64,000 bases of DNA from Phosphuga atrata (GCA_944588485.1 OX155896.1:6156501-6220500); one strand, 5' to 3'. Positions 1 to 12,054 are shown, counted from the stretch's first letter. Translations and numbers: made by a program. Notes: generated from the sequence alone by a model not told the origin.

Positions 1-1346
1 TCGAGCAGGTGAAAAGATTTTTTGGAAAGTGGAAATTGGTAGTGAATGTGAAAAAGACTAAATATATGTTGTTTCGTAAGAGAACGAGTAGATGGAGTGA
101 ATCATTTAAAAGGGGAAATAGGGTAATCGAGCAAGTTAGCAGCTTTAAATACCTTGGTTTTATGTTTGGGCAGGATGGGTACGCGAAACAGCATGTGAAA
201 TATATTTGTAAAAAGGCGTGGGTGGCTGCCAACGGGCTAGGGAATGAATGGAAGGAGTGCTTGAGCAATAACTTTCTAGCAAAAATGGTAGTGTGGAAGG
301 CATGTGTGAGAAGTATCCTTCTGTATGAAGCGGAAGTGTGGGGAGTGAAAGAGGAAGAGAGAGTCCAGCTACAGTTTTTAGAAATGGCCCTCAAATTAGA
401 TAGAACTGCGCCGGCATATATCGTGCTGCAAGAAACTAATATGCGGAAAGTGTTTTCGCAGGCAGCTAGGAGTGTAATTAAGTTTGAAAGGAATGTGAAT
501 GAAATGGGTAATGAAAGGATTGTAAAAGAAGTACTGAGAGTAGTAAGAATGGAAGGTTTGGTTATTAACAAGGGCACAAAATGGGGGAGCGAAAGAAAGA
601 AACTGTATGAAAGCTGTGGCTGAGCATATGACGAAACCGAGAGAATGTTTGGGAATGGAAGGAAGGTGGAAGAATTGGCGTGTAAAAGGTCAGCCGAGGT
701 TGAGCTACAGTATCGTCAGAGGAAGATCGAAGAGAGTAAGTTCCTCCTAAAATACGGGAGCGTATAAGTAAGTATAAGGGAGCATATAAGCAAGTGTTCC
801 AAGGATTTCCCTTTTACCTCAAAAGACCTAGGCTGCCGCAGGCATTGATTGCAGGATCCGGTACCTCCTTCCTTTTTCCTCTGAGCCGCACTTGTGTCGT
901 GCAATCGCACTCGCTTTAAGCTCTGTGGCATATGTGGGGAAGCTAGTGACATGTGGACATATTGGGCACAAAACTGTGAAGGATGTGAGTGGAACAGTGA
1001 GGAGAGGACGGTGGTGGAAGACTGGGGCTCGTACATGAGGATAGACGGAGCTGGTTGGCCCTCGAGGAAAAGGGTGGTACAGTTTAAAAAAAGGTGAATT
1101 TGAATTGGTTCGATGATGTGATTTTTTTTTTTTCGTTGTGAATTGAGTGCGAGGAATTGCTATTTTTGGTTGCATTTTTTTTGTTTCTGTGGGTTTTGTG
1201 TATTTGTTTTTTTTTTCTTTTTCCTTATCACTCTTAGTTTTTACCTCGGCATTTGAATGGATTAATTCTTTGTTTAACTCTGAATGTAGTAGCACTTTTT
1301 TTCTTTGTTTGGCTAAAATGAATGTATGTAATTATGTATGCCAATA
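1..1346 (+). mobile_element. LINE family 1, copy A (3' half, cut by window edge)
   Basis: A non-LTR retrotransposon enters at the left edge and runs rightwards. It holds the end of a reverse transcriptase (RT), then a decayed C-terminal region with a CxxC-type knuckle near 920-960 (CGIC, then NC; the usual His is replaced by Tyr), then a T-rich 3' UTR. The 3' end is placed near 1340 because the motif GCCAATAA there also ends the T-rich tail of copy C (minus strand near 54.45 kb). Copies B (31.4-33.5 kb) and C (54.4-61.1 kb) share the residues around VKEEE, ALxLDR and VLxE. I could not assign the clade. Confidence 0.75.
9..623 (+). pseudogene. RT palm-end/thumb fragment, LINE family 1 copy A
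   Basis: An open frame of 204 codons, truncated at its N-terminus by the window edge; the ATG at 9 is just the first Met in frame. Near residues 14-24 it has the KTKYMLF motif and then FKYLGF (residues 47-52), the standard RT motifs downstream of the YADD box. A LYEAEVWGVKEEER stretch follows, typical of the LINE thumb (LYGxExW). The frame closes at 621-623, earlier than the family, and the knuckle region lies in another frame. This is the best-preserved stretch of family 1 in the window, but it is still only part of an ORF2. Confidence 0.8.
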
Positions 1347-1349
1347 AGA

Positions 1350-2540
1350 GGACATTACTACTATAAGGAAATATTTCTTGTGATGATGTTCATTATTATT
1401 AATTTTTTTCAGGTTATAGTGTTTTTAGCAACCCACATGGTCTTTCGTAGCACGAAAGTGAAGAAGGCCAGTTTGTATTTTTATGTAATATATAATTATA
1501 TTCATTTATGTTATAAAATATGAGTGAATTGAAACGTAGACATTCATTAATTTGTCCAATTTTAAAAACGAAATGAGTTATAAATGAAAGTATGTTAAAA
1601 CAATTTTTTTACTTTTAACATCTTTTTGATTTTTACATGCCATTTGAGAGAATCGCGTAAGTCAGACGAATCACATACAACATCTACTACTACTTTATTC
1701 GCAAAGTGTAATAAGTTTATATAAACATAAATTCAATTTTATTTGTCTCAAAGGATGCGTTTTCGAACTACATTATTGTTCTATGCATGTTTTAGTTTTT
1801 TTTTTTTACGTTTATTAAGAAAGGCCAATAATTTCAATTTCGTTAAATACAAATAATTTTTATCATACGTTTGATTGCAGAATTTTATTTTTGCTGATTC
1901 GAATTAAAAACTTAAACAAGCAAACATTATTTCAATGATTAAAATTACTTGTGAAATTGTTAATGGATAAATAAAAGGCGAAAGTATCTAAAAGCTTTTA
2001 AATGTTTTCGAAGCTCACATTAATACCAATATAATAAAACCCTACGCTTGTGAAATTTTAGTAGACGGAAACTTTATTTATATCAATTATTTATATTAAT
2101 TTATGTAACTCTATATATTTCATCCATTAAACAACAAACAAACAAATTATTAGTACAGCTTTATGTAACACAACATAAAATTAACAAAAATGGATATATG
2201 TATTTAAAAATCACATACCTCCAAATATAGAGAAAGCTAAATTCAGACGTGGCTTTGTAGACTCACCTGAAAATCAAAACAAAAATTATATACTGAATAA
2301 AATTATTAATAGTGTATTAAAGAACGAGTTCAATAAGCGCGGTTTTAGCAGCACGCGTCCATGTTAAGAAAAACGACTTATGAACGAGTTTTATATACAA
2401 TTTTTCCATGTTTCGCCATTTTATTTAATTATTTACTTCTTTAATCAGTAAAAACCTTTCTTACCCTAAGGTGTAAAAGTTATTACAATATCTTAATATA
2501 CCATACAATAAATCAAATTAAAACTATAAAATAAGATAAA
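1350..2540. other. AT-rich interval, no gene seen
   Basis: Mostly A/T runs and short simple repeats. I see no coding frame with family resemblance, no inverted repeats of note and no RNA gene. Confidence 0.5.
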
Positions 2541-2546
2541 CCCATT

Positions 2547-2793
2547 TCAAGCATAAATAAATTTTGCCCATTCTTTCTTATTTTTTGCCATCTTGAACCC
2601 CTCATTCCAGGATATTCCTCGTTCCTTCAACGAATCTGCCACTGCTTGGTTCCATGTTTTCGTTGGTCTTGCTCTTTGTCTTTTCTGTGTAGATTTAGAT
2701 AGCCATATCCTTTTCGTTTGTCTTCCTTCCTCCATCCTTACTAGATGCCCAAACCATTTTAATCGCCCTTTTATGCCTTTTCTAAATAAAAAA
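2547..2793 (-). pseudogene. LINE ORF2 C-terminal tail
   Basis: On the minus strand from about 2793 the frame reads through WFGHLVRMEE, a K/R-rich stretch, ARPTKTW and a closing KNKKEWAKFIY. This order (GH-x-x-RM, then GRPxxTW, then a final W) is the standard C-terminal tail of insect LINE ORF2 proteins of the RTE/CR1 type. The G of GRP has become A. Nothing upstream of the tail survives, so this is a strongly 5'-truncated insertion. Confidence 0.75.
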
Positions 2794-3238
2794 ATCGCCT
2801 ATAAAAATTGAGAAAATTGTATCGCATTCGGCGATCCATTAACAGACCCATATGAGTGCTTTAATGACTTCATAATAGACTCAAAATAGAAAAGGGAAAT
2901 TTTGGTCTCAAAAATGAACTGCCTGGTTGTTTAGTAAGTAGTGCAAGTTCATTTCTATATACTTTCTGAAATAATAGATAGAGAATCTGTCATGGCTATT
3001 CTTTCCTATACTATGGATAAAGCAATAGATCAAGTCTACATTATTATATTTGTCTTGTTCTCTGTAATCTACTCTGTACAGTTTTTCAAACATCAAACAT
3101 TTAATCGTATGAAATCTTATTGAACATTTCGCCACAAGAGAGTTTGTCTATCTAACGACTCCTATTTACTATTAGCGTTGTCTATTTACCGTTATGTACA
3201 GTACAATAAACCCTCATAATTAGGCAGAGTTGCTAGAG

Positions 3239-3450
3239 CAGTGGTGCGCAAACCCTGGGTCGTCGCGACCCACGCCCAAACAAAACGTTTTTCGGAAAAG
3301 AAGAAGATGTGGAGTGAACATGTCGCGAGAATGGATGAGCAGAGAATTGCGAAAATCGCCAGAGACGGCAAACCAACAAACAGAAGAACAACGGGACCTC
3401 CTAAAATGTGGAAAGACAATTGGACTTCTATGTCACAGGAGAAGCGTTAG
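3239..3450 (+). pseudogene. LINE (RTE-like) C-terminal tail joined to a hAT-like terminus
   Basis: From about 3300 the plus strand encodes KMWSEHVARMDEQRIAK, then GKPTNRRTTGPPKMW and a closing SQEKR. This matches the WxxHVxRM ... GRPxxRW tail of RTE-type LINEs and is followed by an AATAAGAAGAAG run, a typical RTE 3' tail. Just upstream, 3239-3283 reads CAGTGGTGCGCAAACC followed by a GGGTCG/CGACCC palindrome, which looks like the end of a hAT element. No matching second end was found, so the hAT part is tentative. Confidence 0.6.
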
Positions 3451-3499
3451 GATAATACAAGCGATGCTGCCTAAAATAATAAGAAGAAGTTTGTTTAAT

Positions 3500-4250
3500 T
3501 TTTTACACTAATAAATTTGCCTTTCAATATTATTTGTCTTGATAGATTAGTCTTATGAGATCAGACATTGTTCGCTCAAAGTAAATTGCATGCATTTATC
3601 TCACACCAAGTTTAGAAATTTCCAGTAATATTATTAGGCTGCGGCATGAAATATGCATTCCCCCTCGGTTTTCAACACGTAATCGGTTATCCCGGATTAC
3701 CCTCACCTAAACCATATATAACATTATAACAAATATATTTCAAGAATCGCGAAATTATACTAGATACGTTTTCAGTTTCAGTGGTTTAATTCGTATATTT
3801 ACTATTTAAGATATATTTCAGTGGGCATTTACATATTGTTTCCGGAATTTCTTCTATTTATCTCAATGGATTGTCATTTTTATTGCACTATTTAACGACC
3901 AAAAAAAACTTCTTTTTTATCTTCTGTATTTACATACAACATATCTTTCATAAATTTAAAGGAGGACATCAAAGAGATTTACGTCAAAAATATTATTATT
4001 AATAGCGAAGTCGATATAAATATATTAGTACTATATAATAACACATTTTTCATGAAACAATTAAACTAATAAAATATTTATGACAATAGGGAATATGCAT
4101 GAAATTTAAATTTGGTTGAAATATTTTTTTTAGAAATTCATTAACCGGACATTTGAACTAAACCATTATTTTTGTAATTAATATCTTTTTAGCGAGCAAA
4201 TTAAGCGAGGGAAATTCGAATTTATAAAACGCTACACCATTGGTTAATAC
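3500..4250. other. AT-rich interval, no gene seen
   Basis: No frame with family resemblance. The sequence is A/T-rich without long repeats. Confidence 0.45.
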
Positions 4251-4253
4251 GAA

Positions 4254-4429
4254 AGTGACGTAACATACCATATAAACAAGTCCGTATTTTTTACATTTGT
4301 ATGTCAGTGCAATCTTTTGGTAAGAAAACAAACGTCAAAAACGTCAAATAAAAAATGAAAGCAACTGTAGTAAACAATGGACTGAACTGTCGGTGGTAAT
4401 TGACGTTATCAACAGACCGCGCGAAAATG
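4254..4429 (+). promoter_or_regulatory. Cluster of TGACG (CRE-like) motifs upstream of an ATG
   Basis: Four TGACG/CGTCA motifs lie within 155 bp: TGACGTAA at 4256, two CGTCA in ACGTCAAAAACGTCA at 4332-4346, and TGACGTTA at 4401. An inverted CCAAT (ATTGG) lies near 4239. An ATG in a good start context (AAAATGG) follows at 4427 and opens about 100 codons of low-complexity, K/N/F-rich sequence. CREB/ATF-family factors bind TGACGT. Whether this is a promoter is an inference from motif density alone. Confidence 0.25.
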
Positions 4430-4744
4430 GCAGCGTTTAAACAGCTCAATATTTTTCTGAATTTTAAATATTTTTTTAAACTTAATTACAGCATTTTTAA
4501 CCAGTATTTCTATTTTTTACTATGTTATAACGGTGTAAACAGTGAATTAAAAATATTTAAAAAAAACATGCATATACCCTATTACAACAATTTATTAGAG
4601 ATAATAACGTATAGACATAAAAACAAGAAAACCAGACATAAAATTTATAAAAACCGAGAAAAAAATAAACAGAATGTCTCTATGTCTCTAACAAAACTCT
4701 CTCATGACTCCATGTCAATGTCTCTAATATAATGTTTTAAAGTA

Positions 4745-5030
4745 TGACACTAGACAGACAAAACTGGTCAGATACGTCTAAACTAATAAGACAAATACAG
4801 TCGAAACTAGAAAGAAAACATAAGGCACACGAGACAAGATAGAGAACACTAGACTGGAGAGACAAGACTGGACAGACAAGACAAGAAAGACAAGGTTAGA
4901 TAGAAAATGCCAGACTGACAATATTAGATTAAAAAGTCTTGGATGAGATTAAACTTGAAATGAGAGTCGAGGATGGGATTAAACTGACAAGGCTAACAGA
5001 AAAATAGATAACTAAGGTTAGAGTTATATG
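4745..5030 (-). repeat. Degenerate AGACAAGACY minisatellite
   Basis: Loosely repeated AGACAAGACT/GGACAGACAA blocks form a decayed tandem array. The reverse complement is the TCTGGTCTTG unit found in better order at 6.5 kb and 51.8 kb. The array is so diverged that only a few adjacent units still align. Confidence 0.6.
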
Positions 5031-5034
5031 TCCG

Positions 5035-6500
5035 GTTTTATACGTACATTAAGTTTTTTAATATGTGTAATACACTTGTAACTCAGAAAGCTAGTTGTCC
5101 ATTAACAAGAGTTTAATAAACGACATGATCATCTTTATGTCGAGCCGAAATCCGTGGTTTAATATATATATATATAAAGAATAATATAGGGTCGATGGGA
5201 TCAGGCCGAAAATCCAATCAGTGTTCAGCAATCAGCGATAATGGTGCGGCGAGATAGACGGGATTGCAACGATACAGAGAGTCCTCTCATACAACTCAAT
5301 ATTATACACACACACACACATCGAAAATACACGGACACAGAGATATAAAAAAATAAATGTACACGAAATGATTGTGCGCGCTTGCTGACTACAAAAGTTT
5401 ACTCTGCAGATATTTATGGTGTCAATCAGAGTAATAGCTTTTTGGTAATCATTAGAAACGATGGCCGTGTACAGTCAACGAGGTATTTACAAACGTTTTG
5501 CAAATCACAAGACAATTCACTGATTAATAAAATTTCTAAAACATATGAACTGAACTATTAGTTGTTTTATTAAAAAAAGTCCTTTTCTCGAGAATAAACT
5601 ACAATATAACAAAAAGAATGAGATACTTAAGATACATATGAACTGATATACAATAAATCGAATTAAACACACTCGACGGACTGGACAGACTACAACGAAC
5701 TATACGAAGTAGTCAGCCTAGCCTACCTAGTCTTTGGTTCGCCTAGTCGACCCAAACGATCCCCTTCGGGTCGACTAGGGCGGACCAAACTTACTAGACA
5801 GACAATAAACAGAAGTTATCAAGTAACCAACTTTCATAGTAACAATCTCTAATAACAAATAAATTATGATTATATAATTATAATTTATATAATAAATAAT
5901 AAAATATATTATGTTTGTACATTTTGACGACATAATTTTTTTATTATAAACAAAATGTGAAGCATTTAATGAAAATCTTTATTAGTCGTTAAATTGACAC
6001 ATAAAACAACAAAACCTCATTAAATTTTGTGACTTATAATAACTATGATAGAACCGCTTTCTATATTTAGATTTAAATATAATACAAGTATATTTCAATC
6101 TAGTTTCTCGTTTTCAGTACATATTAGCATATATAAAAAAATATTTCATTTCCTGTGATACCAAAAATAAAATTTCTTGAAATATCGAGATTCCTGTCTG
6201 ATTAAATAAAATAAATCTCTTTTCATGATTTAATATGTTTCTTCGTTTTTTTTTTTATTAGCATTTCAAGTATATTCCGTATTTGGGAGATCTAAGCCGA
6301 GTTTTTCATATACAAAATTGAATAGGGATATGAGTGCTATTTCATCAGCATATACAAGATTAACGTTCCGGGATGATGTAGAGGTTGAAAGAGTTTTGTA
6401 TAGGAGCTAAACTTTAAACCCTCCCAACAACCAGACTGTATGATATTTTATTTATATTTTGTTCAACCATATTATTGTGTTCAACTATATTAACATACTT
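5035..6500. other. Intergenic stretch with simple repeats
   Basis: Contains a short (TA)n at 5163-5176 and an (AC)8 run at 5305-5320. Around 5110-5155 there is an AATAAA followed by a GCCGAAATCCGTGG stretch that resembles the end of an LTR, but no second copy was found. No protein homology seen. Confidence 0.35.
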
Positions 6501-6505
6501 AAAGA

Positions 6506-6905
6506 TTGAGACAAGATACTGCTTTTGTCTGGTCTTGTCTGGTCTTTTCTGGTATTTTCTTGTCTTTTCTAATCTTGTTTGATATTTCCTTATTTTCTCT
6601 GGTCTTGTGTGGTCTTGTCTGGTTTTGCCTGGTGTTATCTGATCTTGTCTCGTCTTTTTCCACCTTGGATTTCTTTAGTATGCGCTACCCCGGTATCGCC
6701 TATATTGCATTCATTCTGGGTGGGCAACCCGGACGGATAGTGAAAACCGCCCGTCTTGTCTCCTCTGGTCTGGTCATGTCTGATCTTGTCTGGTCTTGTC
6801 TGGTCTTGTCTGGTCTTGTCTGCTTTTGTCTGGTGTTCTCAGGTCTGGTCTCATCTTGTCTGGTTTTGTCTGGTTTAGTTTGGTGTTTCCTTGTCTTGTC
6901 CAAAT
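6506..6905 (+). repeat. TCTGGTCTTG 10-bp minisatellite, interrupted
   Basis: Tandem copies of about 10 bp (consensus TCTGGTCTTG) with point changes run from 6506 to 6905. A non-repeat block at about 6664-6755, containing a CCCCGGTATCGCC stretch and a GGGCAACCCGG stretch, interrupts it. The long open frame across it (LSGLVWSCLV-type) is an artefact of the repeat. The same unit recurs at 51785-52460 and, on the other strand and decayed, at 4745-5030. Confidence 0.85.
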
Positions 6906-7227
6906 GTTCAGAATGGTCACGGCTTTAATTCCTCAAATTTGTTGTAAACACTACCCAAGTACCATTTTTTTTTTAGTTTTTGGATTAAATTAATTAAATT
7001 AATTATGATTATTATTATTTATTAATTTACAAAATATGCATAAATTACAATGTTAGGAAGGAGTGAGCAACAGGCTCACGAGTAATCGGAGCTCAAGGAC
7101 AACCCAACACCTTCGGTACTGCAATACACAGAAATAGTATCCAACGATGACCGACAGAAAAAAATTATTAGAGGCTTATTTCACCCAGAGCAGTGGGGTG
7201 TAATTTAAAGAAGTGCTTCAAGCTAAG

Positions 7228-7274
7228 ATGGGGACAATTGAAAATATCAGAAAGATATTTTCAATTGTCCCCAT
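7228..7274. repeat. Perfect 21-bp hairpin in LINE 3' UTR
   Basis: Arms 7228-7248 (ATGGGGACAATTG...) and 7254-7274 are exact reverse complements separated by a 5-base loop. It lies just past the RT C-terminus, inside the element's 3' UTR. It could be a structured 3' RNA element used for RT recognition, or a small fold-back insertion. Confidence 0.85.
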
Positions 7275-7275
7275 A

Positions 7276-8740
7276 CTAAGATGCTAAGATACGTGTGAGG
7301 GGGAAATGTTTGGCTGAGTTCGTATGGAAACGCATCAGACGGTAGGTACTGGGTATGCAGGAAATTATTGTGGGACAGTTAAGATTTAAAAGAAGCAGTA
7401 GGTAGGGACAATCAATTCGATTGTTATGTAACTTAAATAAAAATAACATAACGCACTCAGTACGCCTGGCATGTAATGGGATAATACAGGGTACCTCAGA
7501 GGACGAAAACCTACGTGATAAAAAATTAAGGAATTTTCGTTGGATTTTTTCGAGACGTTGCGTGTATACATTATATTGAGGGAACCAAACACAGAATACA
7601 AATTCCAATATCGACCTGACTATGGTGTAGTAGAGGGTAAGGTAGAAGTTTATCCAACAGAACTCCGCAGTGGCCCTGATTATAAATCCCAGTGATCTGT
7701 TGGCTTGTTTTATAATAGCGTCGATATGTTTAGAGAAACATAACTTCACATCAAATAAATGCCCAGGTCTTTAATCGAGGTAACACTCTTAATTAGAGAA
7801 CCACAAAAGCCATAGCCATATGGGAGAGGTGTCCTTTTTCTAGTATAAGATATCACCGAGCACTTTCCACTGTTTTGTCGAAGTTTGTCATTAGAGCAGT
7901 ACATCGCGAACTTATCCAGATCTCCTTTCAAACGATTTGCATCTTTGATATTGCGCATTTTACAAAAGATCTTTATATCGTCAGCATAGATAAGAAGCCC
8001 ACAGTTCTCAAGGTAGGTGACAACATAGTTTATGTATATTATAAAGAGCAACGATCCCAGATGAGAGCCTTGTGGGGCACCTGACGACACAGCACAACTC
8101 CTTGAAGTACACCTATTAAGTGTAACCGCCTGTGAGCGAGCTGACAGGTAGGATCTAAACGAATTCAACAGATTTCCGTGTAGGCCAAGTTGCTGAAGTT
8201 TAAGGAGCAGTATCTGATGATCTATTCTATCGAAGGCTTTGCAAAGATCTGTATAGATCGCATCAATTTGCGCTTCTTCATCCATAGTCGTCAGAATATA
8301 GTCTGTGAAACACAGTAAATTCGCATCGATCGACCTCTGCTTCATAAAACCATGGTGTTCAGGTTCGATATATGGATTGATGTAAAAATAATCCTGTTAT
8401 GTTATCCTATTATTAACGAGTTCCTCTAGGATTTTGTTAAAACGCATAATTTAGATATAGGTCGATAGTTCGCTAGCAAATTCTTACTACCGGTTTTGTA
8501 GATTGGGATTACGTGAGATTTATTCCATAGTGTTAGACAGGAACCTGAACGCAGAGACTGATCAACGTTAACGGAGTGCACGCGTGAGCGGTCAGCTTGA
8601 CGAAGTGGGCCGGAATTCCATCGGGGCCTGAACCTTCCTTCATATCGATTTTAGTGAGTACGCTGAGTACTTCAGTCTCGTCGAAGTTCAACATATTTAA
8701 GTTTACTTAGGTTTTGTTTTCAGGTGCGTGAAAACTCAAT
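7276..8740 (-). pseudogene. Reverse transcriptase domain of the Jockey-type LINE
   Basis: Reads across several frames. Near 8660-8600 there is GPDGIPAHFVK. From 8345 a 199-codon frame carries DLCKAFDRIDH (catalytic D of RT motif A), then SSGAPQGSHLGSLLF (motif B) and LLIYADDIKIF (motif C, YADD intact). A second frame (7749-7276) carries the thumb with SRSLGFI-like and YTQRLEKIQRKFL motifs. The break at 7746-7749 is a frameshift. About 8345-8500 contains several stops. All RT catalytic residues are present, but the ORF is not continuous. Confidence 0.85.
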
Positions 8741-9041
8741 TAACTAATTGATGGATCAGATATGTGTGCTTTCGAGAATGCCGACGAGAAAAGTTCACTG
8801 AAGCTATCACAGATTTGTGTCGTGCACGTCTGATTTTTATATGAGTCCACAGTCTCTTAGGATCTTGGATAATACTCTTTTCCATGGTGGATATGTAGTT
8901 TCTGTAACAGGCTCTGGTGACAAATTTTTCCTTTCCACGTAGAATGCTAAACTGCATATGTTTGTCCTGGTTGTTGCTCTTTTTGTAAGCTCGGTAGACT
9001 TTACACTTGAATTTAATAAGTTCGATTAGTTCGGTCCAATA

Positions 9042-9830
9042 CTATGCAGGGTAGCAGGTAGGTTTACGCCTTCTTAATGGCACATGGGTGTCAATAACTT
9101 GGTTCATAGTTTTATAAAATTGACTGACCATAGAACTGGTGTCCGAAAAGTCGAGTTCCCGTTGCCAGCATATATCATCTAGTGCATTATTGATTGAATT
9201 ATAGTCAGATCTATACAAATTGCGCATCATGGTGGGAATTGCCGGAGTGGAGGTGATATATGTCCACCCTACTTATTGGTAGACTTTCTCTCACAATAAT
9301 TACTTCTTAAATATTTCATAGGACAAGGTCAAGGATGTTAGATCTGTTGTTAACGATGGTGTTAACCTGCGTTAATCCGCAGAAGTTTATGGAGTGCATA
9401 AATAAACTGTTTAGTCTGTCACTAGCAGGGACAGCTGCCGCTTCTAATGAAGAAGACAAGAGTGTCCACCTAATATTGTGAAGACTGAAGTCATCGCATA
9501 AGATACCGATTGTTACTGAAGCTACAGCATATCGTCTCAAGTCTGGTAAGAAAGGGTTTTGTAACTAGGTATTTTGAGGTGGGATATAGACGCGGCATAC
9601 ATTCCGGCTTTTTTGTTATCTAGTGGTATGTTAATCCAAATGTCCTCTGCGTCGGTCTGCCAGTCCTCATTAATAGTACATATTAGATGTTTTTTTTACG
9701 GTTTCGGCGAAAAAGACGAATTAACAAATACGTCCTCGGTTTTCGTCCTGAGTCCTCTAACATTTTGATAGAAAATTTTTATGTCAGATATTGCAGATAG
9801 AGTGGTAGGATTGCGTGCAAACATGACCTC
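9042..9830 (-). pseudogene. Apurinic-like endonuclease domain of the Jockey-type LINE
   Basis: Begins near an ATG at about 9830 and quickly reads IKIFYQNVRGLRTKTEDVF, the usual opening of the LINE endonuclease (QNxRGLRTK). Frame 9540-9316 has ILCDDFSLHNIRW, where the GDFN motif is changed to CDDFS, and ends in SNILDLVL. Frame 9230-9042 continues into the linker. Loss of the GDFN glycine and asparagine and several frame breaks indicate a dead enzyme. Confidence 0.7.
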
Positions 9831-10009
9831 TATATAAACAATCAGTTCGCTGAGAGGGAGTAGTAAGACGCGGATAAGATACAAAATGCACCGCAATCCC
9901 AGAACGTGATATTTTGAAACACAATAATATGTGAAGCAAACCGATAGACATATTAGGTACGATTGGATAACAGAATATACCGCCAGAAAGATAAAATGCA
10001 TTGTTACCA

Positions 10010-10282
10010 TAAAAAGTCGAGGTTTGAAAAAGCTAATTTTATTTTATTTGTAAGAGTGGGTGTGTTGAATGTCAAAATTAGTAAAGGCGTATCCTTCAAT
10101 TCTCCATTTTTTTTGTTTATAATTCTGTTAACTACGCAAATGTTTTGTTCTTCTAGTTTTTGAAACATCTCTTCTTCAGATACACTTAAGAGATTCCAGC
10201 AAAAGATTATACCTTTGGAATAATTTAGTGTCTTATTTGGAACTATATAGACTTGAAAGTCGCAAAAATCTTTAACCAGCAT
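10010..10282 (-). pseudogene. ORF1 (gag-like) remnant of the Jockey-type LINE
   Basis: A 92-codon minus-strand frame with TLNYSKGIIF, SEEEMFQKLEEQNI and LLILTFNTPTLTNKI. This order matches the PRE_C2HC-type region of insect Jockey ORF1 proteins (LNxSKGV, then LxxQxV, then LTFxxPxLP). The downstream CCHC knuckles expected in this family are not seen. Its position just upstream of the endonuclease supports the call. Confidence 0.55.
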
Positions 10283-10299
10283 AAGTCTCTGATACTGTA

Positions 10300-12050
10300 T
10301 TCATCGTACATTCTATTAGTAGCCATCTTATCTTTTTGATATTATTACAATCTCCTATTAAATTGTATAAGCACTTGTTAATTTAAAAGGATTAATTTTG
10401 TCAAAATTTGATCCATTCTTGTTTTTGATAATCAAGTACCTAAAAAACCATACTGTCAAGATTTCCCGCATTTAAAGAGTTCGGGCTCGCTTTTTTGGCT
10501 TTTTTTTGGATTCCATTAGCAGTTCCCGAATTCGCACTGATTTTATGAATCCCCCACGGTGAAGCTACTTTTAACCAGAGGGCACCAAGTGTTCAGAAAT
10601 CATACCAAAAACAATGACGATAAGAATATTATTTTCGCCATGTGGCGAAAAATAATGTCCTTTATCGGCACCCAGCGCACAACAATAATTACCGCACAGC
10701 AATGAACTAATGGAGTCTTTTTTCTCTAATGTCTATTGGCACAAATATTAAAAACGGATATTAAGATAGTCTTATATTCTAAAATGAAGTGGAACATCCA
10801 CACAGTCTGTCTTCACGACTTTTTACCCGTTTTCATAAGAATGGTATATGATATGTACTTCAAATTCAATATTTTGACTGTAATGTTTTTTCTTTGTTTT
10901 TATATGCACTTTTGAAGTGAAATGATTATTTCAAAGAATTTTTTTTAATTTCTACTTGGGTTGAAATTTATTTTACACATTTTTAGCGATTTTAGGGTGT
11001 AGTAAATAAAACGTCTTTAATATTTCCTGTAAAACTAACTCTGTTGAATTTAATAGGCATATGGCGTTGAACAGGGCAGTATCTAGACAGCCCAAATAGA
11101 CGCAAGGCGGCCCAAAAGGATCTAAAAAATTCATAATAAATTAGAACGCAACTTTCGACACTTTCTTGGGAACCTGTCCGTAAATAGTATATTATTCTAG
11201 TCAAATAAGTAGTTTTATGCCATTTTAAAATTTAGTGTAGGAGGCGTCCAGTGATAAGGTCTATCTCAGGGCCCCTAAGAAAGCAAGTTACGGCTCTAGC
11301 GTTGAATGTCATAGCGAACAAAAAAAAATCGATCAAAAATTATATCTTCAGAACTCATTTTATGTGAGGTTTACACAAAGCTTTAAAAGGAAAGACGAGA
11401 TACATTTTTAAAAATTTCATTAAAAATCGGTATGCATAGAGAAAGTCGTTTTATTGCCGAGCGAATGCAACGATATGAAATAAGTAACGAGAACCCCAAG
11501 ATTAAGCAATATTTAACATAAGTTACGTCGGACCCACATTAACTCTATATTACAATTTTCTCTCCAGCGCGGCGTTATTAAAACCCACTTATTTATTATT
11601 CAGAAAAATAATATATTTCAATTGGATTTGTTTTTCCGGTCCTTTTTTATGCTTCGTTCTTTTTTTGATTTAAAATTTATTTCTTAAATGCGAATAAAAT
11701 GAGAGTTTAAAATTGTGCCATTTTTAGTAAATTGCATTATTAGAAAAACATTATGAGAAAATGTTGTGGTTTGGAACTTTATTTTAATTTACATGTAGTT
11801 CTTCATTAACACTGAACTTACGCAGTGAATCTGGGATATAGATATATAGATAAAGAGTGCATGGATACATATATGCATGAAATGTGCAAGTACATAAATA
11901 TATAGGAACATAAATACATAGATGCATGGATAGATGGATTTCATAAAAGTTCACAGTTTTCAACTATGCGCTATACTTTGAATGTAGTATTGTATTAGTG
12001 TAAATAAAATAAAGAGATAAGATTGTGATATTTATTTTAATAATGTCGAT
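10300..12050. other. Intergenic AT-rich interval
   Basis: No convincing ORF. A short hairpin lies at about 10628-10656 (ATTATTTTCGCCA/TGGCGAAAAATAAT, one bulge). Around 11820-11940 there is a loose ATACATAGAT-type simple repeat. Confidence 0.4.
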
Positions 12051-12054
12051 AATA

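Larger units (their letters stand above)
7003..10290 (-). mobile_element. Jockey-type LINE, decayed but near full length
   Basis: A minus-strand non-LTR element with ORF1 remnant (10282-10010), endonuclease (about 9830-9042) and RT (about 8740-7276) in the expected order. It ends on the minus strand in an AATAATAATAAT-type simple tail at 7003-7020. The 3' UTR (about 7275-7020) carries a perfect 21-bp hairpin. Several frameshifts and stops break the ORFs, so it is inactive. Clade: the PQGS, YADD and thumb motifs fit the Jockey/CR1 group. Confidence 0.8.

Noticed and set aside
716..1295. Minus-strand ORFs of 106 and 155 codons across the LINE copy A tail
   Set aside because: They are shadows of the plus-strand LINE and its T-rich 3' UTR.
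4400..4732. 110-codon ORF after the TGACG cluster
   Set aside because: Low-complexity K/N/F/Y-rich sequence with no family resemblance; its length is not surprising at this base composition.
5100..5160. Possible solo LTR (AATAAA followed by GCCGAAATCCGTGG)
   Set aside because: No matching second copy, no TG...CA boundary and no TSD could be fixed.
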